Below are positions 1 to 8,133 of a DNA stretch of 64,000 nt, in pieces. The stretch lies in NCBI GenBank assembly GCA_942492715.1, contig CALOFW010000005.1, positions 1 to 64,000 on the forward strand, given 5' to 3'. Both the position numbers and the translations under genes were made by a program. How positions within the stretch are numbered: the stretch's first letter is position 1; every line of letters starts with the position of its first letter. Under the pieces are notes generated by a model. The model saw only the letters and a program-made list of their open reading frames with translations. It had not been told where the DNA came from and searched no databases. Origin of the DNA: Sva-07 sp942492715 (GTDB taxonomy: Bacteria; Actinomycetota; Acidimicrobiia; Acidimicrobiales; Ilumatobacteraceae).

Positions 1-52
1 GATAGATCCGACTTCTCGGACGATCAGCTGATCGCATCACACCTGGTAGATG

Positions 53-130
53 TGGTCGGGATGGGGAGATTCGAACTCCCGGCCTCCTGCTCCCAAAGCA
101 GGCGCGCTAACCAAGCTGCGCTACATCCCG
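53..130 (-). tRNA. tRNA-Pro (anticodon TGG), CCA encoded
   Basis: Read on the minus strand, this folds as a full cloverleaf. The acceptor is CGGGATG paired with CATCCCG. The D-arm is closed by GCGC/GCGC. The anticodon stem CCTGC/GCAGG encloses the loop TTTGGGA, giving anticodon TGG. The T-arm is GGGAG-TTCGAAT-CTCCC. Discriminator A is followed by an encoded CCA. It decodes proline codons. No other gene is seen in the first 52 bases. Confidence 0.95.
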
Positions 131-183
131 GATTGCCGCCCCATGCTAGTGAGCCAGCGGCGAACAACGGCGGGGCCGGTCCG

Positions 184-675
184 CTAGAGCGCGATCGCTC
201 CGGTCGTCGACGAGGGAGGGGCGGGCCATCGGCGCGTCCCGATCGAGAGATCGGCGTCGGCGAAGGCCGCGGCGAGTTGGTCGACATGCAGAGAGCGTCG
301 TCGGTCGGTGGGCTCGACGTTGGTGACGACCGCGATCACATCAAGGTAGGCGATCCGAAAGCATGCTCCATGCCCGGCGTCGACGCCGGCGAGCGCATGT
401 GCCAGTTCGTGGGCGCTGGTGGCCACCGTCGTCTGAGGGCCAGCAAGCCGGATGACGGTGCTCGCACCGGTCGATGACACCGCGCAGCGCGTCGAGGACG
501 ACCGAGCATCGCTCCGTGCCAGGCGCACAGCGGTGACGGGCCCGGGCCACCACGGACCCTCGATGACCGAAGCGAGCCGCGATGCCACCCGCTCGAAACC
601 GATCACCTCCTCGAGATCGGTGCCGTCGAACGCGGCCAGCTCGGCCGCGTACACCGCTGCCCGATCGACATCCAT
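184..675 (-). CDS. putative HEXXH metallohydrolase (TIGR04338-like)
   Basis: A 163-residue protein with a HELAHALAG segment in its second half. This is the HExxH zinc-binding signature of metallopeptidases, followed by a Gly-rich turn. Size and motif resemble the small actinobacterial putative metallohydrolases grouped as TIGR04338. In that group the gene typically sits beside a DUF2786 gene, as here. Its ATG overlaps the stop of the upstream DUF2786 gene by one base (TGATG), so the two are probably translationally coupled. Substrate unknown; proteolysis is inferred only from the motif. Confidence 0.7.
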   Translation of the reverse strand: MDVDRAAVYAAELAAFDGTDLEEVIGFERVASRLASVIEGPWWPGPVTAVRLARSDARSSSTRCAVSSTGASTVIRLAGPQTTVATSAHELAHALAGVDAGHGACFRIAYLDVIAVVTNVEPTDRRRSLHVDQLAAAFADADLSIGTRRWPAPPSSTTGAIAL

Positions 676-1418
676 CAGCCGCGACCGATCGCCCGCCGCC
701 CGAGGATGCGTGCACGGCCGACGTCGGCTCGATCGGCGGCGTCGACTCCGGCTCGCCAGCCAGTGGCCTGCGCCGCGCTGGGTGCGCGAGCGGCACGAAC
801 CCGGCCGAAGGACTCCTTGGCGAACGCCTCCACTCGCAGCCGCCGCTCGAGCAGCGCCGGTGCCGAGCTGTTCGCGGGGTCGCCAGCGTTCGCCGATGCT
901 TCCGTCTCGAGCCGCGAGTTGGCCAACAGTTCGCCCATCCTGTCGGCGTAGCCGAAGAGGAACGATCGTCGGAAGCGCTGGGTTGCCGCCGCGGTCGATC
1001 GCCGCTCCTGCATCATCTGGGCGGCAGCGTGAGCGTGCAGCGACGTGTACATCACCTCGACGACGTCGACGTCGGCTGCATATCCGGCGACGTAGGCGAC
1101 CGTGCCGGTCGGAGTCGTACCGAACACGACTCGAGCATCGTGAGCGGCGCTCACCGCGAGGAGGAGTGCCAGCCGGGCGCGCACGTAGGCACCTCTTCCC
1201 AACGGCAGTTCCCTGACCACGAGTTCCGACTGCGCGGCCGGGTCGGCGAGGCGTTCGGGATCGATCCGGTGCATCGCCACGAGTTCGGCGGCCTTGCGAG
1301 CGAATGCATCCGCTTCGTGCGCGTTCGTGGTCGCAGCGGCCTTGTCCATGAGCTTGCGCACCTTCTGCAGCAGGATGTCGTCATCACGCCCTCGGTCGGA
1401 GCAGGAGTAGGTTGACAT
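675..1418 (-). CDS. DUF2786 domain protein
   Basis: A 247-residue protein. The N-terminal segment KVRKLMDKAAATTNAHEADAF followed by ARKAAEL matches the DUF2786 helical domain, which occurs in phage and bacterial proteins of unknown role. The rest is Arg/Ala rich with no recognised catalytic motif. It is the first gene of a two-gene unit with the HEXXH protein. Its start lies 57 bases from the divergently transcribed TetR start, so the two probably share a promoter region. An in-frame Met at the MDKAAA segment is a possible shorter start. Confidence 0.7.
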   Translation of the reverse strand: MSTYSCSDRGRDDDILLQKVRKLMDKAAATTNAHEADAFARKAAELVAMHRIDPERLADPAAQSELVVRELPLGRGAYVRARLALLLAVSAAHDARVVFGTTPTGTVAYVAGYAADVDVVEVMYTSLHAHAAAQMMQERRSTAAATQRFRRSFLFGYADRMGELLANSRLETEASANAGDPANSSAPALLERRLRVEAFAKESFGRVRAARAPSAAQATGWRAGVDAADRADVGRARILGRRAIGRG

Positions 1419-1474
1419 CAGCGGTCACGCCATTTCGAGGTTTGGACGTGGACACACGAGGCGAGCGTAGAACG

Positions 1475-2098
1475 ATGGATCAGACACGACCGATACCAGC
1501 CCTCGACCACGAGGGACCAGTCGACGGTCGCACGAGGCGCCGCACCCGCAACCGCACCGCCGTGATCTCAGCGCTGCTCGCGATGATCCGCGAAGGTGAC
1601 CTTCATCCCGGCGCCGCGGAGATCGCGGAGCGCGCCGGGGTGTCACACCGATCGATCTTCCGCTACTTCGACGATCTCGACGATCTCGTCCGTACCGCAA
1701 TCGACCAGGCTTTCCAGGACGCGGCGCCGCTCAGCGCCGTGCCCGACGTCGGACACGGGTCGCTGGCGGAGCGCATCGACCGATTCGTCGACACACGGCT
1801 CGAGCTGTTCGCGTTCGTCGACGGCACGATGCAACTCGCCAGGATGCGGGCCTACTCGATCCCATCGATCGACGAGGAGATCGCCGTCATCGCCGAGCAG
1901 TTCCGCGTGCAGATCGGCGAGCACTTCGCCACTGAGCTCGGAACGGTCGAGCACGCAACCCGCGAGTTGCTCGTCGATGCGGTGCTGGTCCTCACGAGCT
2001 ACGACTCCTACACGATTCACCTCAGGTTGCTGGGCAGCTCCGTCGAACGGATCCGTGCAGCGTGGACGACCGGGCTCACTGCACTGCTGAAGAACTGA
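1475..2098 (+). CDS. TetR/AcrR family transcriptional regulator
   Basis: 207 residues. An Arg-rich N-terminal tail precedes a TetR-type helix-turn-helix: AAEIAERAGVSHRSIFRYFDD at about residues 46-66, where the RYF is the family's hallmark after the recognition helix. The C-terminal helical part would bind a ligand and dimerise. The ATG at MDQTRP is chosen because the longer reading frame would overlap the divergent DUF2786 start. Likely targets are itself and the divergent pair. The ligand cannot be read from the sequence. Confidence 0.85.
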   Translation: MDQTRPIPALDHEGPVDGRTRRRTRNRTAVISALLAMIREGDLHPGAAEIAERAGVSHRSIFRYFDDLDDLVRTAIDQAFQDAAPLSAVPDVGHGSLAERIDRFVDTRLELFAFVDGTMQLARMRAYSIPSIDEEIAVIAEQFRVQIGEHFATELGTVEHATRELLVDAVLVLTSYDSYTIHLRLLGSSVERIRAAWTTGLTALLKN

Positions 2099-2134
2099 CC
2101 GACGACCGGCGACGCCGATAGGGTGTCGGCGCTC

Positions 2135-2209
<75 letters not shown>

Positions 2210-2327
2210 CGCGAAACCCCAGGTCAGGACCCAAATCCTGGCCGGGTGAGCGTAACGCCGATGGGTCCCACGGGCCGTCGTGCCTACACGTGCCTACCGA
2301 GTTGGCACCGAGCACGAGGAGCCTCCC

Positions 2328-2920
2328 ATGGCCCGAGCCCGTCCCTTCGGCAACATCCGCAAGCTGCCCAGCGGCCGCTACCAAGCGCGCTACTGGCACC
2401 TCGGGAAACAGATCCCGGCCGACACGACCTTCACCAGCAAGACCGACGCGAGACGCTGGCTCGCCACCGTCGAGGCCGACCTGGTGCGCGGCCAGTGGAT
2501 TAACCCCGACGCCGGCAAGATCCCGATCGGGGAGTACGCGACCCGGTGGGTCGCCGAGCGCCCGGTGCGTCCGCGGACGCGTGAGATCTACGAGGGCCAA
2601 CTCCGTCACATCGTCGCCGTGTTCGCCGACGTGAACCTGTGCGACGTCCACCCGGTCGCGGTGAGAACGTGGCACGGCCGACTGGCGGCAAGCGGCCTGC
2701 ACCACAACACGGTGGCGAAGATCTACCGCCTGTTCCGGTCGATCACGACGACCGCCGTCGGAGCTGCGAGTGATGCAGGCGCTCCACGACATCAAGGGCC
2801 AGGGTCCAACCCTCGGGCCGCCGAAGACCGAGAGCGCCGTGCGAACCGTACCGGTCGCCGAGTCGATCGCCGTCCGGCTGGCGACTCACATCGAGGAATA
2901 CGTCGAGGTCGTCGGATGGA
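2328..2920 (+). pseudogene. tyrosine recombinase/integrase, internally deleted and frameshifted
   Basis: The ATG follows a GAGGAG ribosome-binding site. The first ~140 residues are a typical integrase front half: an arm-type binding region (ARPFGNIRKLPSGRYQARYW), then a SAM-like core-binding domain (GEYATRWVAER, RPRTREIYEGQLR). Coding then drops out at about 2745. A catalytic-domain fragment resumes from about 2770 in another frame (LGPPKTESAVRTVPVAESIA). Most of the catalytic domain is missing, including the conserved R, HxxR and Tyr, so it cannot recombine DNA. It lies just downstream of tRNA-Gly in the same orientation, the usual layout of an element integrated in a tRNA gene. I read it as the scar of a lost element. 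Confidence 0.8.
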
Positions 2921-2928
2921 GAGCTGAC

Positions 2929-3474
2929 TCACTGCTCCGTCGTGCGTCGTGCGAGGTCGAGTCGCCGGTCGAACTCCACCTCGTACCGGCGACGCACCAG
3001 TTCCCGGTGCGGTTCCTGCAGCCGCCTGATCCGCCTCGCCTCGTTGTCGCGCTCCCACTCAGCGAGACGCTCGACGAGCCAGACGATGCCGGCGGGATCG
3101 CGCGACCGCATCCTGCCGAGCGCATGCTCGTACTTCCGGCTGAGCATCCACCGGCTCAACACGAGGTCGTCGTACCGCTCCTCGAGATTCACCAGCTCGG
3201 TTCGCAGTGCGCGGATGGTCGCCTCGCAGTCCTCGTGGTCCGCGATCGGCTCGGGAGCAACGACGGATGCTGGCGGCTGATTCGTTGAAGCGACTGGCGA
3301 GACGACCGGCATCGACGTCTCGCCACACCGCCAGTCGGCGTCGCGGGAGTCCTTCCCTTCTTGCGGCAAGGCCGCTTCCCGCTCGGCTCGCTGCGCGGCG
3401 CGAGTCGCCCGCATCCGTTCGGCGTCCGACGCCCACTTCCGCGGTCGTCCGGGCTTCCGCTTCTCCTCCCCCAT
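2929..3474 (-). CDS. hypothetical protein with basic GRPRKW N-terminus and predicted coiled coil
   Basis: 181 residues. The start is supported by AAAGGAG six bases upstream of the ATG. The N-terminus (KRKPGRPRKWASDAERMRAT) resembles an AT-hook-like basic segment often seen in small phage or plasmid-borne proteins. The C-terminal half is charged and heptad-like (RALRTELVNLEERYDDLVLS), suggesting a coiled coil. It lies tail-to-tail with the integrase remnant and is probably cargo of the same lost element. DNA binding is inferred from the basic motif. A three-copy repeat array lies directly upstream and could be its operator. No function is recognised. Confidence 0.6.
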   Translation of the reverse strand: MGEEKRKPGRPRKWASDAERMRATRAAQRAEREAALPQEGKDSRDADWRCGETSMPVVSPVASTNQPPASVVAPEPIADHEDCEATIRALRTELVNLEERYDDLVLSRWMLSRKYEHALGRMRSRDPAGIVWLVERLAEWERDNEARRIRRLQEPHRELVRRRYEVEFDRRLDLARRTTEQ

Positions 3475-3520
3475 CTGACGCTCCTTTCGATCGGGAACCA
3501 GCCAGATTCGAGTTCCCGAT

Positions 3521-3602
3521 TCCCGGAAACCCTCCCGAATGCGCTCCCGAGTTCCCGGAAAGCCTCCCGACTACCAAACCTGACTCCCAGAAACCCTCCC
3601 GA
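3521..3602. repeat. three 18-bp direct repeats at exact 32-bp spacing
   Basis: TCCCGGAAACCCTCCCGA begins at 3521. One-mismatch variants begin at 3553 (TCCCGGAAAGCCTCCCGA) and 3585 (TCCCAGAAACCCTCCCGA). The spacing is exactly 32 bp twice, about three helical turns. A weaker match (11 of 18) lies in phase at 3489. The DNA between copies is not conserved. The array sits just upstream of the GRPRKW/coiled-coil gene, where an iteron-type operator would be expected. Confidence 0.8.
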
Positions 3603-3790
3603 CTGCTCACGTGACGCCTGTGGCTCGAGAGCATTGTCGAGTGATCACGCCTGCAAATCGTGCCGGTTGTCGGACGGGTGCGGAGCTGCTGCGCGTCGTC
3701 GATACCGAGCGGGTCGCAATCGCACGCTTCGATTGGCTTGCCGGCCAGGGGATACTCGGTGACACCGAGGAGACAGTCTGACTGATAAAC

Positions 3791-3805
3791 TGGACATAGT
3801 GTCCA
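3791..3805. promoter_or_regulatory. operator-like palindrome over the start of the exporter operon
   Basis: TGGACA-TAG-TGTCCA is a perfect 6-bp dyad with a 3-bp centre, and it overlaps the GTG start codon of the ABC ATPase gene. The third gene of the operon encodes a TetR repressor. This is therefore the likely autoregulatory operator, with the exporter's substrate or a related compound as inducer. Binding is inferred. Confidence 0.55.
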
Positions 3806-4749
3806 ATCGAGTGATCGAGGCCGAGGGCGTGTCCAAACGGTTCGACGAGGTCGACGCGGTCGATCAGGTGTCGTTCGCGGTCGGCGCTGGAGAAGTGTTG
3901 GGCCTGCTGGGTCCGAACGGAGCCGGCAAGACGACGTTGGTGAAGTTGTTGACGACCCTGCTCTCGATCGACAGCGGCACGGCGCGTGTGGGCGGATTCG
4001 ACGTGTCCAGCGAGCCAGGCGTCGTCCGTCGCCTGATCGGTCTGGCCGGTCAGGCAGCGGCGGTCGACGAGAAGCTCACCGCTCGCGAGAACCTGGAGTT
4101 GTTCGGCCGGCTCTACCACCTTCCACGCGGTCGCCGCCGTGCCCGGATCGGCGAGTTGATCGACCGGTTCGACCTGCGATCGTTCGCCGACCGGCCGGCG
4201 TCGACCTATTCGGGCGGGCAGCGCCGCCGACTCGACATCGTCGTCGCGTTGATCGCCGATCCCCCAGCGTTGTTCCTCGACGAGCCCACGACCGGTCTCG
4301 ACCCGCGCAGTCGAGCCGAGGTCTGGAAATCGGTCCGGGAACTGGCGGCTGAGGGCACGGCGATCGTGCTGACCACCCAGTACCTGGAGGAGGCCGATCA
4401 ACTCGCGGACCACATCCTGGTGATCGATCGGGGCAGATCGGTGGCAGCCGGTACCCCCGATCAGCTCAAGTCCCAGATCGGCGGAGACGTCCTCGAGATC
4501 CGCGTCGTCGACCCCGGACCCGTCGAAGCCCTCGTGGCCGAGATCGAAGGTGTCGCCGTCGACTGGGACCGCCGTACCGTCGACATCCCGATCACCGCAG
4601 GCTCCGAGCAATCGCTCGACCTGCTGGGCGCGCTGCAGGCGGCCGGAACGACGATCGAGGATTTCCAGCTTCGTCGACCGACGCTTGACGAGGTCTTCCT
4701 CGCCTTGACCGGCGATGCCTCCACACCAGGCGCGGAAGCAGCGAGATGA
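3799..4749 (+). CDS. DrrA-type ABC exporter ATPase
   Basis: 316 residues. The ATPase domain has Walker A GPNGAGKT at 38-45, signature YSGGQRRRLD, and Walker B LFLDEPTTGLD. The C-terminal extension is typical of daunorubicin-resistance (DrrA) ATPases. The GTG start is read from frame and from the N-terminal VIEAEGVSKRF segment. It would power the DrrB-like permease encoded next, whose ATG overlaps this stop (ATGA). It probably exports a hydrophobic compound; the substrate is unknown. A dyad over the start codon suggests repression by the operon's own TetR. Confidence 0.9.
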   Translation: MSNRVIEAEGVSKRFDEVDAVDQVSFAVGAGEVLGLLGPNGAGKTTLVKLLTTLLSIDSGTARVGGFDVSSEPGVVRRLIGLAGQAAAVDEKLTARENLELFGRLYHLPRGRRRARIGELIDRFDLRSFADRPASTYSGGQRRRLDIVVALIADPPALFLDEPTTGLDPRSRAEVWKSVRELAAEGTAIVLTTQYLEEADQLADHILVIDRGRSVAAGTPDQLKSQIGGDVLEIRVVDPGPVEALVAEIEGVAVDWDRRTVDIPITAGSEQSLDLLGALQAAGTTIEDFQLRRPTLDEVFLALTGDASTPGAEAAR

Positions 4750-5549
4750 CCGACGCCCCCATCGTGCCGACTCCGGCCGTCGGCAGACTCGGCACCGCCG
4801 TCGCCGACACCGTCACCATGTTGTGGCGTGACCTCATCCGAACGGCCCGCCAGCCCGAGATGCTCGCGTTCGCCGTCGTCATGGGTGTGTTCTTCCTGGT
4901 GCTGTTCAACTACGTGTTCGGCGGCGCGATCGGCGCTGGCGCGGAGGTCGACTACCTCCAGTTCCTCGTGCCCGGCGTGTTCGTCATCACCGCGCTCCAG
5001 GGTGCGCAACAGACCAGCATGGGCTTCGCTGCCGATCTGGCAGAGGGGGTCACCGACCGATTCCGGTCGCTGCCGATGAGCCAGCCCGCCGTGATCGCTG
5101 GACGGACCCTCGCCGATGCCGCCCGCAACGTGATCGGGCTGATCCTGGTCGCGGTCCTCGCTCTGGCGATGGGCTACCGGTTCGACTCGCTGCCGGGAGC
5201 GGTCGCTGCCATCACCGTCGCCACCGCGATCGGGTTCGCATTCTCCTGGCTGGGTGCCGCCATCGCAGCCAAGGTTCGCCAGCCCGACATGGTCGGCATG
5301 CTCTCGATGTTCTGGCTGTTCCCTCTCATGCTGGCGAGCACCGCGTTCACCCCTGCCGACACCATGCCCGGCTGGCTGCGCCCGTTCGCCGCCCACCAGC
5401 CGATCTCGGTTGCGGCCGATGCCGTCCGCGGCCTGTGCGACGGCACCACCGACGGCGCTGAGCTGCTCGCGACCGGCGCCTGGACCGTCGGCCTGCTCGC
5501 CGTCTTCGTCCCCCTGTCGATACGGCTCTACACCAGGGACGTGTCGTGA
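4746..5549 (+). CDS. ABC-2 type transporter permease (DrrB-like)
   Basis: 267 residues with about six hydrophobic segments, for example FAVVMGVFFLVLFNYVFGG and MLSMFWLFPLMLASTAF, and the ABC-2 membrane-domain layout of DrrB partners. It overlaps the ATPase gene upstream (ATGA) and the TetR gene downstream (GTGA) by four bases each, so the three proteins are translationally coupled. It forms the membrane channel of the exporter; substrate unknown. Confidence 0.88.
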   Translation: MTDAPIVPTPAVGRLGTAVADTVTMLWRDLIRTARQPEMLAFAVVMGVFFLVLFNYVFGGAIGAGAEVDYLQFLVPGVFVITALQGAQQTSMGFAADLAEGVTDRFRSLPMSQPAVIAGRTLADAARNVIGLILVAVLALAMGYRFDSLPGAVAAITVATAIGFAFSWLGAAIAAKVRQPDMVGMLSMFWLFPLMLASTAFTPADTMPGWLRPFAAHQPISVAADAVRGLCDGTTDGAELLATGAWTVGLLAVFVPLSIRLYTRDVS

Positions 5550-6115
5550 CCTCAGCGCGCGAACGCATCATCGACGCCACCCTCACCCTCGTCGGCGAAC
5601 ACGGCATGGCCGGCGTGACCATGGTGGCTGTCGCCCGTGCCGCCGGCGTTGCCCGAGCCACCCTCTACAACCACTACCCCGACGTCCCCAGCATCCTGGC
5701 CGACGCCGCCACCACCCACAACGAACACGCCATCGACGGTCTCCGTCAGGCCCTCGCCGTCATCTCCAGCCCACCCCAGGCCATCGAGCAACTCGTCCGC
5801 TACATCGCCTCCATCTCCCGCCACGGCCACACCCTCACGACCCACCACACCCTCCCACCCGAACTCCGCGGACAGCTCGCCACCTTCGACACCGAGCTCG
5901 AACACCAGATCGAGCAGACCCTGACCGACGGAATCGCCACCGGTGACTTCCGCCCCGGCCTCGACACCGACGTCACGGCCACACTGTTGCGCCACGCGCT
6001 GATCGGCGTCTCCGAACTCGTCGCCGCAACCCCAGAACGCACTGCCCTCATCGTCGATGACGCCGCCACCACACTGCTCGCCGCCATCACCGCCGACCAG
6101 AAGGATCCACGATGA
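5546..6115 (+). CDS. TetR family regulator of the DrrAB-type operon
   Basis: 189 residues with an N-terminal helix-turn-helix ending in ARAAGVARATLYNHYPD (the TetR recognition helix followed by LYNHY). The C-terminal domain is helical and ligand-binding in style. The GTG start overlaps the permease stop. It is cotranscribed with the exporter and a dehydrogenase, and is the best candidate to bind the TGGACA/TGTCCA dyad at the operon start. Third codon positions are unusually C-rich, as in the next gene. Confidence 0.88.
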   Translation: MTSARERIIDATLTLVGEHGMAGVTMVAVARAAGVARATLYNHYPDVPSILADAATTHNEHAIDGLRQALAVISSPPQAIEQLVRYIASISRHGHTLTTHHTLPPELRGQLATFDTELEHQIEQTLTDGIATGDFRPGLDTDVTATLLRHALIGVSELVAATPERTALIVDDAATTLLAAITADQKDPR

Positions 6116-6975
6116 CCTGGAACATCACCGGCAAGCACGTCCTCATCACCGGCGGCACCTCCGGGATCGGACGCTCCACCGCCGCCCAGCTCGCCCGCCT
6201 CGGCGCCCACGTCACCATCACCTCACGCCGCCTCGCCACCGCCGAAGCCACCGCCGACGAACTCTCCACCGACACCGGAAACGAGGTCGAACCCGCTGCA
6301 CTCGACCTGTCATCGCTCGACGCAGTGCGAACCTTCGCCGCGGCCCACACCGATCGCCACGACCGCCTCGACATCCTCGTCAACAACGCCGGCACCATGG
6401 CCGGCAATCGCCGCACCACCGTCGACGGCCACGAATGGACCTTCGCCGTCAACCACCTCGGCCCGTTCCTACTCACCAACCTCCTCACCCCGCTCCTCAC
6501 CGACAGCACCCCGGCCCGGGTGATCACCGTCAGCAGCGAGAACCACCGAGGCGCCAAACACGGACTCAACTTCGACGACCTCCAGATGACCAGCGGCTAC
6601 TCACCATCGAAGGCGTACGCCGCATCCAAGCTCGCCAACATCTTGTTCACCGTCGAACTCGACCGGCGCCTCGCGCCCCACGGCGTCACCGCACGAGCCC
6701 TCCACCCCGGCGTCGTCGCAACCAACTTCGGCAAGGACCCCGACAGCCCCCGCTGGATGGGACTCGCAATGACCCTGCTCAAACCGTTCCTCGCCTCGCC
6801 CGACAAAGGCGCAGCCACCAGCGTTCACCTCGCCATCGTGCAGCCTGACGAACTCACCGCCGGCATCTACTGGGCCTCCGGCACACCCAAGCAGCCCAGC
6901 GAAGCAGCCCTTGACGAAGACGCCGCCCTCCGACTCTGGGACGCATCCGCCCAACTGGTCGCCTCCACCGATTGA
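6112..6975 (+). CDS. short-chain dehydrogenase/reductase (retinol dehydrogenase-like)
   Basis: 287 residues, a classical SDR. The NAD(P)-binding motif is TGGTSGIG at about 14-21, NNAG follows beta-4, catalytic Ser is in VITVSS, and YAASK carries the Tyr and Lys. Length and the GxxxTNF-type region resemble retinol dehydrogenase/WW-oxidoreductase-like members acting on hydrophobic alcohols or carbonyls. Its ATG overlaps the TetR stop (ATGA), making it the last gene of the exporter operon. It may modify the exported compound; that link is inference. Confidence 0.88.
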   Translation: MTWNITGKHVLITGGTSGIGRSTAAQLARLGAHVTITSRRLATAEATADELSTDTGNEVEPAALDLSSLDAVRTFAAAHTDRHDRLDILVNNAGTMAGNRRTTVDGHEWTFAVNHLGPFLLTNLLTPLLTDSTPARVITVSSENHRGAKHGLNFDDLQMTSGYSPSKAYAASKLANILFTVELDRRLAPHGVTARALHPGVVATNFGKDPDSPRWMGLAMTLLKPFLASPDKGAATSVHLAIVQPDELTAGIYWASGTPKQPSEAALDEDAALRLWDASAQLVASTD

Positions 6976-7304
6976 GACACGGTGACGCCGAGGGCGCAGC
7001 AACTACCGCAACCAACAAGACCCACCTTCCCGCATGGGCAACCACATGTGTCGAGCACGCGTTCAGATGTTGGGCAGACGAGTTCCAAGCGTCTCGACCG
7101 GCCCCTCCGATCGGACGCGAGAAGAACTCGATCGACATCGAAGGCCGCTCAGATCAACACGGTGCACTCCTTCCATCAACCGCGATGGATCGGCACGACG
7201 GCGCTCATCTACCTGCGCGGAAGTGTGCGAAGGACTGCCCGTAGCCGATACCGCTCGGGCTCGGGCGCGTCCGCTCCGCCGTGCCGGAGAGCGGGCGGTT
7301 CGGG
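6976..7304. other. intergenic region without a supported gene
   Basis: Convergent junction between the SDR gene and the methyltransferase gene. Base composition is more even than in the neighbouring genes. The short open frames here look like shadow frames or decayed DNA. I see no convincing terminator hairpin, tRNA or repeat. Confidence 0.5.
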
Positions 7305-8063
7305 TCAGTCGGTGGTTCGGGTGGCGATGTAGAAGCCGTAGCTGATGTGGGCGGCGAAGCGCTCGTAGAGTTCGATCTCGCGCTGTTCGGCGTCGACGAT
7401 CTCTCGTGCGGCCGTCGTGTCGTGGTGGCGGTCGAGGAAGGCGCCGAAGCGGGCCTGCATCGGTCGGTAGTACTGGTCGAGCCAGCACGACGATGACAGC
7501 GGGAAATAGCCGATCGGCGTGTAGCCGGCCTGTTCGAGGGCGGCGATCTTCGCCGATGCGGTCGCGATCTCGGGGTACTCGTTGGCCCAGTGCTCCTCGA
7601 GTTCGGCCGGCCGCCGGTCGGTCAGCCAGGTGATCTCGGACGCAGCGAGCACCCCACCGGGCTTCAGGAAGCGGCGCCACGTTCGGATGCCGTGCTCGAA
7701 CCCGATGTTGTAGATCGCACCCTCGGCCCAGATCACGTCCAGCGATTCGGGTTCGAAGGCGAGTTCGTCCATCGAGGCGGCGATGGTCGTGATGCGATCG
7801 GCGACCCCTCGCCGTTGCGCCTCCTGATCGAGTTGCTCGAGGAACGGCGGGAGGAAATCGACAGCGGTGATCGTTGCGTCGAGGTCGTGTGCGAGTACGA
7901 GGGTGGATGCCCCGGTGCCGCAGCCGATGTCCGCGACAGCGAGGTTCGCTCGGCCCGTGAGCCCGGCGAGTTCGATGGCACGGCGCGTGGCCTCGTCACT
8001 TCCCGGGCCCTGGCGTTCGCCGCCGATGTGGAGATCCACGAGCAGTTCGAACGGGTCGCTCAT
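7305..8063 (-). CDS. class I SAM-dependent methyltransferase
   Basis: 252 residues with a Rossmann methyltransferase core. Motif I is VADIGCGTGAST at about 43-54, motif II acidic end is TAVDF, and the motif III-like region is LDVIWAEGAIYNIG followed by FLKPGGVLAASE. The N-terminus reads MSDPFELLVDLHIGGERQGPG, a pattern I recall from methyltransferases found beside TetR genes. It is divergent from a TetR gene across a 58-bp gap holding a very long palindrome, so it is probably the repressed target. The methyl acceptor is unknown. Confidence 0.85.
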   Translation of the reverse strand: MSDPFELLVDLHIGGERQGPGSDEATRRAIELAGLTGRANLAVADIGCGTGASTLVLAHDLDATITAVDFLPPFLEQLDQEAQRRGVADRITTIAASMDELAFEPESLDVIWAEGAIYNIGFEHGIRTWRRFLKPGGVLAASEITWLTDRRPAELEEHWANEYPEIATASAKIAALEQAGYTPIGYFPLSSSCWLDQYYRPMQARFGAFLDRHHDTTAAREIVDAEQREIELYERFAAHISYGFYIATRTTD

Positions 8064-8089
8064 CGGGGGTTCGTCTCATCGGTGACGTT

Positions 8090-8133
8090 GGCTGAATGCA
8101 TGTTCAGTACGGTAGCTGAACATGCATTCAGCC
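8090..8133. promoter_or_regulatory. 18-bp perfect inverted repeat, divergent TetR operator
   Basis: The left arm GGCTGAATGCATGTTCAG (8090-8107) is the exact reverse complement of 8116-8133, with an 8-base spacer. Each arm is itself a dyad of the form CTGAA-N6-TTCAG, so this may be two TetR sites rather than one. The right arm covers the ATG of the TetR gene, and the left lies about 26 bases upstream of the methyltransferase start. Both divergent genes would therefore be controlled. Confidence 0.75.

Noticed and set aside
3521..3602. CRISPR array
   Set aside because: Only three 18-bp repeats with 14-base gaps and no cas genes; the fixed 32-bp period fits protein-binding iterons better.
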